Below, in pieces: positions 34,580 through 43,472 of a DNA stretch of 64,000 bases. The number at the start of each line of letters is the position of its first letter. The first letter of the stretch is position 1. The stretch comes from Aestuariimicrobium sp. p3-SID1156 (GTDB lineage: Bacteria > Actinomycetota > Actinomycetes > Propionibacteriales > Propionibacteriaceae). The DNA lies in contig NZ_JALXXB010000007.1 in assembly GCF_025144225.1 (NCBI RefSeq), positions 49,056-113,055 on the forward strand, given 5' to 3'. The translations under genes were made by a program, and so were the position numbers. The notes beneath the pieces were generated by a model, which had not been told where the DNA came from, made no database searches, and saw only the letters and a program-made list of their open reading frames with translations.

Positions 34580-36178
34580 ATGAGCACCACACTCACTGAA
34601 CGAGAGAAGCGGGGCACCCGCGCCCGGGAGACGTACTCCTCCAGCCTGACCGCCTGGATCATCAAGATCCTCGGCTTGGGAGCCGTCGACGCCATGGCGG
34701 TGCTCGGCGCGCTGACGGCCGCCTCCAAGGGCGCCTGGTTGATCATGGCAGGCTTCCTGTTGATCGCGCTGGCGGCGACCCTCATCTACCTGCCGCCGAA
34801 CCGGCTCCTCCCGGGCAAGTACCTCTTTCCCGGCTTGGTCTTCCTGTTGATCTTCACCGTCGGCGCGATGATCTACACGGTCTGGGTGGGCTTCACGAAC
34901 TACGGCGACGGGCACAACGGTTCGAAGAAGGACGCCATCGCGTCCATCATCAAACAGAACCAGGCGCGGGTGCCGAACACGCCCACCCACCCGGCTGCCG
35001 TGGCCGAGAAGGACGGCAAGCTCTGGTTGGTCGTGGTCGACGAGAAGGCCCAGGAGGTGAAGGCGGGGACCACCGATACCCCGGCTGCCAAGGTCGAGGG
35101 CGCCGAGATGAATTCGCTGGGAGCAGTCAAGGCGCTGCCGGGCTACCGCATTCTGCAGTTCGCCGAGATCTCCAAGCGCTCGCAGGATGTCTCCGCACTG
35201 CAGGTGCCGCTGACTGACAAGCCCGAGGACGGCTACTACCGCACCACCACCGGGTCGCAGGCCTTCGTCTACAACTCGACGATCAAGTATGACTCGGCCA
35301 AGGACACCTTCACCGACCCCCAGGGGGTCGTCTACACCGACAACGGCAAGGGCAACTTCGCCACCGCCGACGGCAAGACGATTGATCCGGGCTGGCGCGT
35401 GAGTGTCGGCGTGGACAACTTCACCTCGATCTTCACCAACAAGGACATCCGCAGCCCGTTCATCGCTGTGACGCTGTGGACCTTCGCCTTCGCGATCCTC
35501 AGTGTGTTCAGCACGTTCGTGCTCGGCCTCTTTCTGGCGCTCGTGCTGAACGACCCCAAGATGACCGGCCAGAAGGTCTACCGCACGCTGCTGATCCTCC
35601 CCTACGCCTTCCCCGCCTTCCTCTCGGCGCTGATCTTCGCCGGCTTGTTCAACCAGGAATTCGGCTTCATCAACGAGGTGCTCCTCCGCGGTGCGGACAT
35701 CCCGTGGCTGAACGACCCGTTCTGGTCCAAGCTGGCGCTGCTTCTGACCAACCTGTGGCTGGGCTACCCCTACATGTTCTTGGTGGCCACCGGCGCCCTG
35801 CAGTCGATCCCCGAGGACATTCTGGAAGCCGCCAAGGTGGACGGCGCGTCCCCGTGGAAGACCTTCATGTCCATCAAGCTGCCGCTATTGATGGTCCCGC
35901 TGGCCCCGCTGCTGATCAGCTCGTTCGCCTTCAACTTCAACAATTTCACCCTGGTCTTCCTGCTGACCCGCGGCTGGCCGCAGTTCACCGACACCTCGCT
36001 GAACGTCGGCCATACCGACATCCTGATCTCGATGGTCTACAAGTTGGCCGGGCTCGATGGCAGTGCCCGACATGACTACGGCCTCGCCTCGGCCTTCTCC
36101 ATCCTGATCTTCATCCTGGTCGGCGTGGTCTCCTACCTCGGATTCCGCCAGACCAAGTCCCTGGAGGATGTGAACTGA
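34580..36178 (+). CDS. malF: MalF-type sugar ABC permease
   Basis: Membrane subunit, 532 residues, with about eight helices. Helices near 25-70 and 82-104 are followed by a large extracytoplasmic loop (about 105-290), the P2-type insertion typical of true MalF, and then the permease core. The EAA loop for ATPase contact is EAAKVDGASPWKTFMSIKLP (near 415). ATG 34580 follows GAAGAAAG; the longer frame start is less likely. The stop overlaps malG by one base. No ATPase gene adjoins, so a shared MsiK-like ATPase elsewhere is expected. Confidence 0.9.
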   Translation: MSTTLTEREKRGTRARETYSSSLTAWIIKILGLGAVDAMAVLGALTAASKGAWLIMAGFLLIALAATLIYLPPNRLLPGKYLFPGLVFLLIFTVGAMIYTVWVGFTNYGDGHNGSKKDAIASIIKQNQARVPNTPTHPAAVAEKDGKLWLVVVDEKAQEVKAGTTDTPAAKVEGAEMNSLGAVKALPGYRILQFAEISKRSQDVSALQVPLTDKPEDGYYRTTTGSQAFVYNSTIKYDSAKDTFTDPQGVVYTDNGKGNFATADGKTIDPGWRVSVGVDNFTSIFTNKDIRSPFIAVTLWTFAFAILSVFSTFVLGLFLALVLNDPKMTGQKVYRTLLILPYAFPAFLSALIFAGLFNQEFGFINEVLLRGADIPWLNDPFWSKLALLLTNLWLGYPYMFLVATGALQSIPEDILEAAKVDGASPWKTFMSIKLPLLMVPLAPLLISSFAFNFNNFTLVFLLTRGWPQFTDTSLNVGHTDILISMVYKLAGLDGSARHDYGLASAFSILIFILVGVVSYLGFRQTKSLEDVN

Positions 36179-37137
36179 TGAGTATCGAACAGACCCCCAC
36201 CGCCGTCTCCGTTGCCGACAAGACCCCGGTCACCGAGTCGAAGAAGCGCCAGAAGATGGTGAGCTCGGAGAACCGCAGGCTCAGCCCCGGCCAGTGGATC
36301 GCACGCGTCGGCTGGCGCCACCTGATCGCCATCATCGCGGTCATCTACGCTGCCTTCCCGCTGGTCTACGTGCTGTCAGCCTCCCTCAACCCCAAGGGCA
36401 ACCTGACTGGTTCGAACAAGCTGTTCACCACCTTCTCGCTGGCAAACTACGAGGCGCTGCTCACCAACCCGCTGCGCCCCTATGGCCGCTGGTATCTCAA
36501 CACGCTGTTCATCGCCGGGACCACCGCGATCCTGACGGTGCTGCTCGGCGCGATGGCCGCCTACGCCTTCAGTCGTCTCCGCTTCGCGGGTCGCCGAGCG
36601 GGCCTGATGAGCCTGCTGCTGATCCAGATGTTCCCCCAGCTGCTGATGGTCGTGGCGATCTTCCTGTTGCTCTCGGCACTGGGCGACGTCGTGCCGTCGT
36701 TGGGCATCGGTTCGGCGATCGCGCTGATCCTGGTCTATCTGGGCGGAGCGCTGGGCACGAACACCTACCTGATGTACGGCTTCTTCAACACGGTACCGAT
36801 GGCACTGGACGAGGCCGCCAAGGTGGACGGAGCAAGCCACGCGCGCATCTTCTTCACCATCATCCTGCGCCTGGTCGCGCCCATCCTGGCGGTGGTCGGC
36901 CTGCTCAGCTTCGTTGGCACCTTCAACGAGTACGTCGTGGCTTCGGTCGTGCTGGGCAACGACCCGAAGCAGAACACGCTGGCCATCGGCCTGTTCCAGT
37001 ACGTGTCGACGGAGTTCAACAGCTTCTGGCAGGTCTTCGCCGCCGGGGCGGTGCTCGCCTCCCTGCCCGTGCTGGTCCTGTTCCTGTGGCTGCAGAAGTA
37101 CATCGTCTCCGGCCTGACGGTCGGCGCCGTGAAGTAG
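36178..37137 (+). CDS. malG: MalG-type sugar ABC permease
   Basis: Second permease subunit, 319 residues, six predicted helices after a 45-residue hydrophilic N-terminus. The EAA loop is DEAAKVDGASHARIFFTIIL (near 215). The C-terminus VSGLTVGAVK matches MalG proteins, which reach into the MalE/MalK complex. It starts in a TGATG overlap with malF. Confidence 0.92.
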   Translation: MSIEQTPTAVSVADKTPVTESKKRQKMVSSENRRLSPGQWIARVGWRHLIAIIAVIYAAFPLVYVLSASLNPKGNLTGSNKLFTTFSLANYEALLTNPLRPYGRWYLNTLFIAGTTAILTVLLGAMAAYAFSRLRFAGRRAGLMSLLLIQMFPQLLMVVAIFLLLSALGDVVPSLGIGSAIALILVYLGGALGTNTYLMYGFFNTVPMALDEAAKVDGASHARIFFTIILRLVAPILAVVGLLSFVGTFNEYVVASVVLGNDPKQNTLAIGLFQYVSTEFNSFWQVFAAGAVLASLPVLVLFLWLQKYIVSGLTVGAVK

Positions 37138-37195
37138 CACCTCCCGGCGACCGTGGTCATGGCGGGCCGCGTCCTGGCACCTCGGGCGCCGGGCG

Positions 37196-37201
37196 TACAC
37201 T
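37196..37201 (+). promoter_or_regulatory. -10 hexamer of leaderless ABC ATPase gene
   Basis: TACACT lies six bases before GTG 37208, separating this operon from malEFG. Confidence 0.55.
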
Positions 37202-37207
37202 TGCCCG

Positions 37208-37921
37208 GTGCCCGATACCGTTCTTCTCGACCTGGACGACGTCCACGTCACCTTCGGCACCCTGAACGCCCTCGACGGGCTCTCACTCCAGGCGCATGCC
37301 GGTCAGGTCACGGCAGTCCTGGGCCCCAACGGCGCCGGCAAGACCACCATGGTGCGCTGCTGCACCGGCCTGCTCACCCCGGACGCGGGGAGCATCCGCA
37401 TCGTGGGCGATGCACCCGGCTCCGCGCGTGCCCTGGCTGAGGTTGGCGTGATGCCCCAGAGCGCCGGAGCCTGGAACGCGATCCGTGCGCGGGAACTGCT
37501 GGTACACCTCTCACGCCTCTACAACGACCCCCATCCTGTGGACGAGCTCATGGAGCTCCTCGGCATCTCCCACACTGCGAGGACTGCCTACCGCCGCCTG
37601 TCGGGAGGCCAACAACAGAGCCTGAACATGGCCGCTGCCCTCATCGGACGCCCCCGGCTGGTCTTCCTGGACGAGCCGACCGCCGGGCTCGACCCGCACG
37701 TGCGTCAACGCGTCTGGCAGGTCATCCGCCAACTGCGGGACGCGGGGGTCGGCATCGTGCTCAGCACCCACCTGATGGACGAAGCCTCCGCTCTCGCCGA
37801 CCACATCTACATCATGGACGCCGGCCACGTGCGGCTGGACGGCACCACCGCAGAGCTCACGGCCAAGCAGAGCCTGGAGGACGTTTTCCTCGCCAACACG
37901 AATGTCGGAGGCGTGCGATGA
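37208..37921 (+). CDS. ABC transporter ATPase, drug-exporter (DrrA-like) type
   Basis: ATPase of 237 residues: Walker A GPNGAGKTT (near 40), signature RLSGGQQQS (near 133), Walker B LVFLDEPTAGLD (near 153) and VLSTHLMDEA (near 183). It is shorter than DrrA and lacks its long C-terminal domain. It overlaps the permease gene by ATGA. In mycobacteria an equivalent ABC pair sits between suf and ctaA, so the link to heme/oxidase assembly may be functional. The export substrate is unknown. Confidence 0.9.
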   Translation: MPDTVLLDLDDVHVTFGTLNALDGLSLQAHAGQVTAVLGPNGAGKTTMVRCCTGLLTPDAGSIRIVGDAPGSARALAEVGVMPQSAGAWNAIRARELLVHLSRLYNDPHPVDELMELLGISHTARTAYRRLSGGQQQSLNMAAALIGRPRLVFLDEPTAGLDPHVRQRVWQVIRQLRDAGVGIVLSTHLMDEASALADHIYIMDAGHVRLDGTTAELTAKQSLEDVFLANTNVGGVR

Positions 37922-38676
37922 GCATCGACTTCGCTCCCCGCCCGGCGCCTGCGTCCCCAGCCACCCGGCTGCGCGCCCAGGGGGCGCTGGAGACCTCGCT
38001 GATGATGCGCAATGGCGAGCAATTGCTGCTGGCCCTGGTGATCCCCATCGGCCTCCTCGTGGTCGGCTTCACCGTCGGCCATCGTTTCGGCATCGGCACC
38101 GCCGGTCTGGTCGGTTCGGTGCTGGCCCTCGCGATCTGGTCCACGGCCTTCACGTCCACCGCCATCGCGACCGGCTTTGACCGGCGCCAGGGCGTCCTCG
38201 AGCGCATGGCCGCCACCCCGCTGGGGCGCACCGGACTGCTCGGTGGCAAGGCCGTCGCCGTCGTGGTGATCAGCCTGTTGCAGTGGCTGGTGCTGCTGGG
38301 CGTGTCGCTGGCACTGGGCTGGCGCCCCCGGTTCGAGGTCGTGCAAACCCTTGGCGTCCTCGTCGCGGCCGTGCTCGCCATCGTCTGTTTCGTCTCGCTC
38401 GCTCTCGCCATGGCCGGGACGCTGCGGGCCGAAGCGACCCTTGGGTTGGCGAACCTGGTCTACCTGGCCGGTCTCGCGCTGGGCATCATGGTGCCGCCCT
38501 CCGAGCTGGGCTCGCCGTTCGGTGACGTGGTGCGCTGGCTGCCCACATCCGCACTGGCGGACATGACCCGCGCCTGGACTTCGGGCAGCCAGGACCTCTC
38601 CGGTCTGCTGCCGCTTCTACTCTGGGCGTTGGGCTCAGCGTTGTTGGCAAGGAAGGTGTTTCGATGGACCTCGTGA
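37918..38676 (+). CDS. ABC-2 type permease
   Basis: Six-helix ABC-2 exporter permease (252 residues) with the family segment DRRQGVLERMAATPLGRTGLL (near 97-117) after the second or third helix. It pairs with the preceding ATPase. Its end overlaps the start of ctaA by 13 bases, so the transporter and heme A synthase are coupled. Possibly exports a hydrophobic compound tied to oxidase assembly (inference). Confidence 0.88.
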   Translation: MSIDFAPRPAPASPATRLRAQGALETSLMMRNGEQLLLALVIPIGLLVVGFTVGHRFGIGTAGLVGSVLALAIWSTAFTSTAIATGFDRRQGVLERMAATPLGRTGLLGGKAVAVVVISLLQWLVLLGVSLALGWRPRFEVVQTLGVLVAAVLAIVCFVSLALAMAGTLRAEATLGLANLVYLAGLALGIMVPPSELGSPFGDVVRWLPTSALADMTRAWTSGSQDLSGLLPLLLWALGSALLARKVFRWTS

Positions 38677-39599
38677 CTGACCAGGCTCCCCCACTCACCG
38701 AGGAGCGCAGCAGCTTCTGGGGCCGCATCAGCGCCACCCGCGGCGCCCTGATCGGTTGGGCCGTCGCCAGCATGATCGGCAACATCCTGATCATTGTCAC
38801 CGGCGCCGTGGTGCGCCTGACCGAGTCCGGGCTCGGGTGCCCGACGTGGCCGCGCTGCCAGCCCGACTCCTATGTACCTCGCAGCGGTCTGGGCCACCAC
38901 CAGTTCATCGAGTTCGGCAACCGCCTGCTCACTTTCGTGCTGATCTTCCTGGCCATCATGGTCTTCGTGGCAGCAGTCCGGACTCACGCTGACAGGCTGA
39001 CCCGTCGGATCGCGTTCTGGGCCGGGCTGGGTATCCCCTTCCAGGGCGTGATCGGGGGCATCACGGTGCTGACTGACCTGAACCCCTGGGTGGTGGCTCT
39101 GCACCTGATGCTCTCGCTGGTCCTGGTGGCGGCCCTCACCAAACTCGTCCTGCACGTTGCCGGCAGCGCGTCGGTGCCGGTGCCCGCCCTGGCGCTGTGG
39201 GCCTCCCGGGCCGCCTTCGCGGGCATGATGGTGGCTTGCTGGCTGGGCACGGTGGTCACCGGTTCGGGCCCGCACTCCGGCGACGGGGGCGCCAAGCGCA
39301 CCGGTCTGGACATTCCCTCGGTGGCGCGGATCCACTCGCTCTCGGTGTGGTTCACCGTGCTGTGCACGCTGGTGGCCCTGTACGCCCTGCGGCGGGCAGG
39401 CTCGGCGGCAGTAAAGTGGGCCGCGATCCTGCTGGGCGTGGAGTTGGTCCAGGGTGCCATCGGCTATTACCAGTACTTCAACGGCGTCCCGATCGTGGCG
39501 GTGCTGATGCACATGGTCGGCGCAGGAGTCGCTGTTGCGGCAGCGGCCGCGCTGTTCTTCTCCGTGCGAGGCGAGGGGGAGCCGGCGACCATCGCCTGA
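38664..39599 (+). CDS. ctaA: Heme A synthase
   Basis: Converts heme O to heme A for cytochrome aa3. The 311-residue membrane protein has eight helices and the four heme-contact histidine regions: HHQFIEFGNR (near 72), HLMLSLVLV (near 145), HSLSVWFTVL (near 219) and HMVGAGVAV (near 282). A conserved Cys pair lies in GLGCPTWPRCQP (near 54). ATG 38664 has GGAAGG seven bases upstream; GTG 38673 is an alternative with a tidy GTGA overlap. Convergent with ctaB. Confidence 0.93.
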   Translation: MDLVTDQAPPLTEERSSFWGRISATRGALIGWAVASMIGNILIIVTGAVVRLTESGLGCPTWPRCQPDSYVPRSGLGHHQFIEFGNRLLTFVLIFLAIMVFVAAVRTHADRLTRRIAFWAGLGIPFQGVIGGITVLTDLNPWVVALHLMLSLVLVAALTKLVLHVAGSASVPVPALALWASRAAFAGMMVACWLGTVVTGSGPHSGDGGAKRTGLDIPSVARIHSLSVWFTVLCTLVALYALRRAGSAAVKWAAILLGVELVQGAIGYYQYFNGVPIVAVLMHMVGAGVAVAAAAALFFSVRGEGEPATIA

Positions 39600-39650
39600 C
39601 CAGCCCCGTCTGCCTCAGAAGACTGACCGGTCCCGTCTGCCTCAGAAGAT
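39597..39650. repeat. 27-bp tandem duplication between ctaA and ctaB
   Basis: Two adjacent 27-base units (39597-39623 and 39624-39650) match at 24 positions and share the core CCCGTCTGCCTCAGAAGA. The first includes the ctaA stop codon, the second the end and stop of ctaB. A duplication of the ctaB tail most simply explains this. Confidence 0.85.
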
Positions 39651-40616
39651 GAGCGGGTCGATCGCTGCCGCGACGAACAGCAGCGCCAGATAGGTGTTCG
39701 ACCAGTGGAACAGCCGCATCGCGTTCAGGGAGGCACCCGTGAATCCCCGACGGGCCCGCTGCAGCAGCTGGACCGACTCCCACAGCAGCACCGCACCCGT
39801 CACGATCGCCACCACCGGGTAGAGCCAGCCGGTGTGCGCCACCGGCCACAGGACCAGCGAGGTCGCAACGGTCGCCGCCGAGTAGCACAGGATGCGCCAG
39901 GCCACGCCAGGGGCATCCATCACGACAGGGAGCATCGGGACGTGGGCGGCGGCATAGTCGTCGCGGTAGCGGAAGCCCAGCGCCCAGGTGTGCGGGGGCG
40001 TCCAGAAGAAGACGATCAGGAACAGCACGAGCGGGGCCCAGCTCACCGAGCCGGTGATGGCGGTCCAGCCGATCAGGGGCGGGAAGCAGCCGGCGATGCC
40101 GCCCCAGACGATGTTCTGCGAGGTCCGCCGCTTGAGCAGCATGGTGTAGACGAAGACGTAGAAGGCGTTCGCGGCCAGGGCCAGCCCCGCCGAGAGCCAG
40201 TTCGCACCGAAGCCCAGCACCAGGGCCGACAGGATGCCCAGGACGACACCGAAAACCGTCGCATTGGTCGGGGAGACCTGGTGCCGCGGCACGGGGCGGC
40301 GACGCGTCCGACGCATGACCTCGTCAATGTCACGGTCGATCACGCAGTTGAACACGTTCGCGGACGCCGCAGCGAACAGCCCACCCAGCATGGTCCACAG
40401 CGCGGTCATCAGCGGGGGAACCCCGCCGGCGGCCAGGAACATCGCGGGAATGGTGGTGACCAGCAACAGCTCAATGATCCGCGGCTTGGTCAGCGCCACA
40501 TAGGCCTTCAGCACATCCTTGGTGCGCGCCTGCCCCTGGGCCCCGTCAACCGAGCGCTCGACGACGCGCGAGGCGTCGATGGCAGGGTTCGGCTGGGCAG
40601 AGGTGTGGGTGGTCAA
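39642..40616 (-). CDS. ctaB: Protoheme IX farnesyltransferase (heme O synthase)
   Basis: Adds farnesyl to heme B to give heme O. UbiA-family membrane protein of 324 residues with nine helices and the Asp-rich motif NVFNCVIDRDIDEVMRRT (near 85), plus the second conserved loop YTMLLKRRTSQNIVWGG (near 165). It begins at TTG 40616 after an AAAGGA site; nearby GTG codons are out of frame. It uses its own promoter, divergent from tal. Confidence 0.93.
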   Translation of the reverse strand: MTTHTSAQPNPAIDASRVVERSVDGAQGQARTKDVLKAYVALTKPRIIELLLVTTIPAMFLAAGGVPPLMTALWTMLGGLFAAASANVFNCVIDRDIDEVMRRTRRRPVPRHQVSPTNATVFGVVLGILSALVLGFGANWLSAGLALAANAFYVFVYTMLLKRRTSQNIVWGGIAGCFPPLIGWTAITGSVSWAPLVLFLIVFFWTPPHTWALGFRYRDDYAAAHVPMLPVVMDAPGVAWRILCYSAATVATSLVLWPVAHTGWLYPVVAIVTGAVLLWESVQLLQRARRGFTGASLNAMRLFHWSNTYLALLFVAAAIDPLIF

Positions 40617-40649
40617 GACACAAATCCTTTGGAAGGGGGCGCTCCAGCC

Positions 40650-40655
40650 AGTCTA
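40650..40655 (-). promoter_or_regulatory. -10 hexamer of ctaB
   Basis: TAGACT, 33 bases before the TTG start, giving a leader with a Shine-Dalgarno. Confidence 0.45.
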
Positions 40656-40707
40656 CGTCGCCATGACCGGATGGCCGAATGCTCAGCCGGTGGGTGAACC
40701 GCGTGGA

Positions 40708-40713
40708 TAGAGT
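40708..40713 (+). promoter_or_regulatory. -10 hexamer of tal operon
   Basis: TAGAGT, 44 bases before ATG 40758, with AGGAAAG near 40750 as the ribosome binding site. Likely promoter of tal-zwf-opcA-pgl. Confidence 0.5.
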
Positions 40714-40757
40714 GCTGGCAACACCACCGCGTACCCCCGACACCCCAGGAAAGCAGC

Positions 40758-41867
40758 ATGACCCACACCCCCAACGCCCGCACCGCCGCCCTCAGCAAGG
40801 CCGGGGTCTCCATCTGGCTCGATGATCTGTCCCGGGACCGCCTCACCTCGGGGAACCTGGCCTCCCTGATCCAGGAGCTCTCCGTGGTCGGTGTGACCAC
40901 CAACCCCACCATCTTCGCGACCGCGCTGAGCAACGGCGCCGCCTACAACGAGCAGCTGCGCCAGGTGGCCGACCAGGGGCTGGATGCCTCCATCCGCGCG
41001 ATGACCACCACCGATGTGCGTGACGCCTGCGACTTGTTCATGGATGTCTACCGGCACAGCAAGGGCTACGACGGCCGCGTCTCGATCGAGGTCGATCCCC
41101 GCCTGGCCATGCAGACCGAGGCCACCGTGGAGGAGGCGCTTGCCCTCCATGAGACCGTCGGCCGGGAGAACGTGCTGGTGAAGATTCCCGCCACGGAGCC
41201 CGGCCTGGAGGCCATCCGCCGCACCATCGCCCACGGCGTCTCAGTCAACGTCACCCTCATCTTCAGCCTCGACCGGTACCTCGCGGTGATGGACGCCTAC
41301 CTGTCCGGTCTGGAGGAGGCCAACGCGGCGGGAATCGACCTGTCCACCATCCACTCGGTCGCCTCGGTCTTCGTCAGCCGTATCGACACCGAGGTGGACA
41401 AGCGTCTGGACGCCATCGCCACCCCCGAAGCCACTGCCCTCAAGGGCAAGACCGCCCTGGCGAACGCGCGCCTCGCCTACCAGGCCTACGACAGGACCTT
41501 CTCCGGCGACCGCTTCCAGGCCCTGGAGGCGAAGGGAGCCAACCGCCAGCGCCCGCTGTGGGCGTCCACCGGCGTCAAGGACCCCACCCTGCCTGACACC
41601 CTGTACGTCACCCAGCTCGTGGCCCCCGGCGTGGTCAACACCATGCCGGAGAAGACCCTGCTCGCCTTCGCCGACCACGGCGAGGTCGAGGGTGACCAGG
41701 TCACCGCCCACTATGCCGAGGCCGAGCAGGTACTTGAGCAGGTCCGCGCCCAGGGCGTGGACCTGGCCGACGTCTTCCAGGTCCTGGAGCGCGAGGGCGT
41801 GGAGAAGTTCGAGAAGTCCTGGGCGGAGCTGCTGCAGACTGTCCAGGGCGAGCTCGACAAGCTCTGA
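40758..41867 (+). CDS. tal: Transaldolase
   Basis: Transfers dihydroxyacetone units between sedoheptulose-7-phosphate and glyceraldehyde-3-phosphate in the pentose phosphate pathway. The 369-residue actinobacterial (TalB-like long) form has [12 protein letters not shown] (near 46) and the Schiff-base Lys in [13 protein letters not shown] (near 142). Normal length. Leads the tal-zwf-opcA-pgl operon. Transketolase, which normally precedes tal in mycobacteria, is not next to it here. Confidence 0.96.
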   Translation: MTHTPNARTAALSKAGVSIWLDDLSRDRLTSGNLASLIQELSVVGVTTNPTIFATALSNGAAYNEQLRQVADQGLDASIRAMTTTDVRDACDLFMDVYRHSKGYDGRVSIEVDPRLAMQTEATVEEALALHETVGRENVLVKIPATEPGLEAIRRTIAHGVSVNVTLIFSLDRYLAVMDAYLSGLEEANAAGIDLSTIHSVASVFVSRIDTEVDKRLDAIATPEATALKGKTALANARLAYQAYDRTFSGDRFQALEAKGANRQRPLWASTGVKDPTLPDTLYVTQLVAPGVVNTMPEKTLLAFADHGEVEGDQVTAHYAEAEQVLEQVRAQGVDLADVFQVLEREGVEKFEKSWAELLQTVQGELDKL

Positions 41868-41897
41868 CCACTCCCATCGACCACTGTGGAAGACCTC

Positions 41898-43472
41898 GTG
41901 ACCCATCCCACTCCCCTGCCGACGGCAACCGCCTCCACCCCGGAGGCGATACCGGTGACCAATCCCCTTCGCGCACCGGAGGACTACCGCCTGCCCCGGA
42001 TCGCCGGCCCCTCCGTGCTGGTGATCTTCGGGGTCACCGGCGACCTCTCCCGCAAGAAGCTGATGCCCGCTGTCTATGACCTGGCCAACCGAGGGTTGCT
42101 GCCTCCCGGCTTCGGGCTGGTCGGTTTCGCCCGTCGAGAATGGGACGCCCAGGACTTCGCGCAGGTCGTCCACGACGCGGTGAAGCAGCATGCCCGCACC
42201 GAGTTCAAGGAGGAGGTCTGGCAGCAGCTGCTCGAGGGCATCCGGTTCGTTCGTGGCGAGTTCGATGACGACGAGGCCTTCGATCGGCTGCACCAGACCC
42301 TGCGCGAGCTGGACGAGTCGCGCGGGACCGGCGGCAACCATGCCTTCTACCTGTCGATTCCGCCGGACAACTTCGAGACGGTGGTCAGCCAGCTGAAGCG
42401 TCACGGGATGGCCGAGGACCGGCAGGGCCACTGGAACCGGGTGATCATCGAGAAGCCTTTCGGCCACGACCTCACCTCGGCGCGCCAGCTCAATGCCGTC
42501 GTGAGCCAGGTCTTCCCGCCCGAGTCGGTGTTCCGCATCGACCACTACCTGGGCAAGGAGACGGTGCAGAACATGTTGGCGTTCCGGTTCGCCAACCAAA
42601 TGTTCGAGCCGATCTGGAACAACAACTACGTCAGCAATGTCCAGATCACCATGGCCGAGTCGATCGGCATCGGCGGTCGGGCGGGGTACTACGACGGCAT
42701 CGGCGCTGCCCGGGACGTCATCCAGAACCACCTGCTGCAGCTGCTCGCGCTGACCGCCATGGAGGAGCCGAACTCCTTCGAGGCGGCCCAGCTGCGCGCG
42801 GAGAAGCAGAAAGTGCTGGCCGCCACGCGCCCCCCCGCTGACATTGCCGCCCACACCGCTCGGGGCCAGTACCTGGCGGGCTGGCAGGGAGGCAAGCAGG
42901 TGAACGGTTATTTGGATGAGGACGGCATCGCGCCCGACTCGATCACCGAGACCTATGCCGCGATCCGCGTTGAGATCGACAACCGACGCTGGGCGGGCGT
43001 CCCCTTCTACCTGCGGGCGGCCAAGCGGATGCCCCGTCGGGTGACGGAGGTCGCCTTGCAGTTCAAGCCCGCCCCGCACCTGCCCTTCACAGCTGCCCAG
43101 ACCGCCGGGCTCGGGGTCAACTCCCTGGAGATGCGCATCCAGCCCGACGAGGGCATCACCATGCGGTTCGGGGCGAAGGTCCCCAGCACCCAGATGGAGA
43201 TCCGCGACGTCTCCATGGACTTCAACTACGGCGGATCCTTCACCGAGACCAGCCCCGAGGCCTACGAGCGGCTCATCCTCGACGTCCTGCTCGGTGACCC
43301 GCCGCTGTTCCCACTGCAGCAGGAGGTCGACCTGTCCTGGCAGATCCTGGACCCGATCCTGGAGAACTGGGAGTCGAGTGGCAAGCCCGAGGGTTATGCA
43401 CCCGGCACCTGGGGGCCGGCGAGCGCCGATGCCATGATCGGACGCGACGGATTCACCTGGAGGCGCCCATGA
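41898..43472 (+). CDS. zwf: Glucose-6-phosphate 1-dehydrogenase
   Basis: First enzyme of the oxidative pentose phosphate pathway, NADP-dependent. It has the nucleotide motif GVTGDLSRKKLMP (near 45), active site RIDHYLGKETVQN (near 212) and FEPIWNNNYVSNVQITM. Length 524 fits the OpcA-dependent actinobacterial type. GTG 41898 follows GGAAG by five bases; GTG 41886 lacks a site. Its stop overlaps opcA (ATGA). Confidence 0.96.
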   Translation: MTHPTPLPTATASTPEAIPVTNPLRAPEDYRLPRIAGPSVLVIFGVTGDLSRKKLMPAVYDLANRGLLPPGFGLVGFARREWDAQDFAQVVHDAVKQHARTEFKEEVWQQLLEGIRFVRGEFDDDEAFDRLHQTLRELDESRGTGGNHAFYLSIPPDNFETVVSQLKRHGMAEDRQGHWNRVIIEKPFGHDLTSARQLNAVVSQVFPPESVFRIDHYLGKETVQNMLAFRFANQMFEPIWNNNYVSNVQITMAESIGIGGRAGYYDGIGAARDVIQNHLLQLLALTAMEEPNSFEAAQLRAEKQKVLAATRPPADIAAHTARGQYLAGWQGGKQVNGYLDEDGIAPDSITETYAAIRVEIDNRRWAGVPFYLRAAKRMPRRVTEVALQFKPAPHLPFTAAQTAGLGVNSLEMRIQPDEGITMRFGAKVPSTQMEIRDVSMDFNYGGSFTETSPEAYERLILDVLLGDPPLFPLQQEVDLSWQILDPILENWESSGKPEGYAPGTWGPASADAMIGRDGFTWRRP

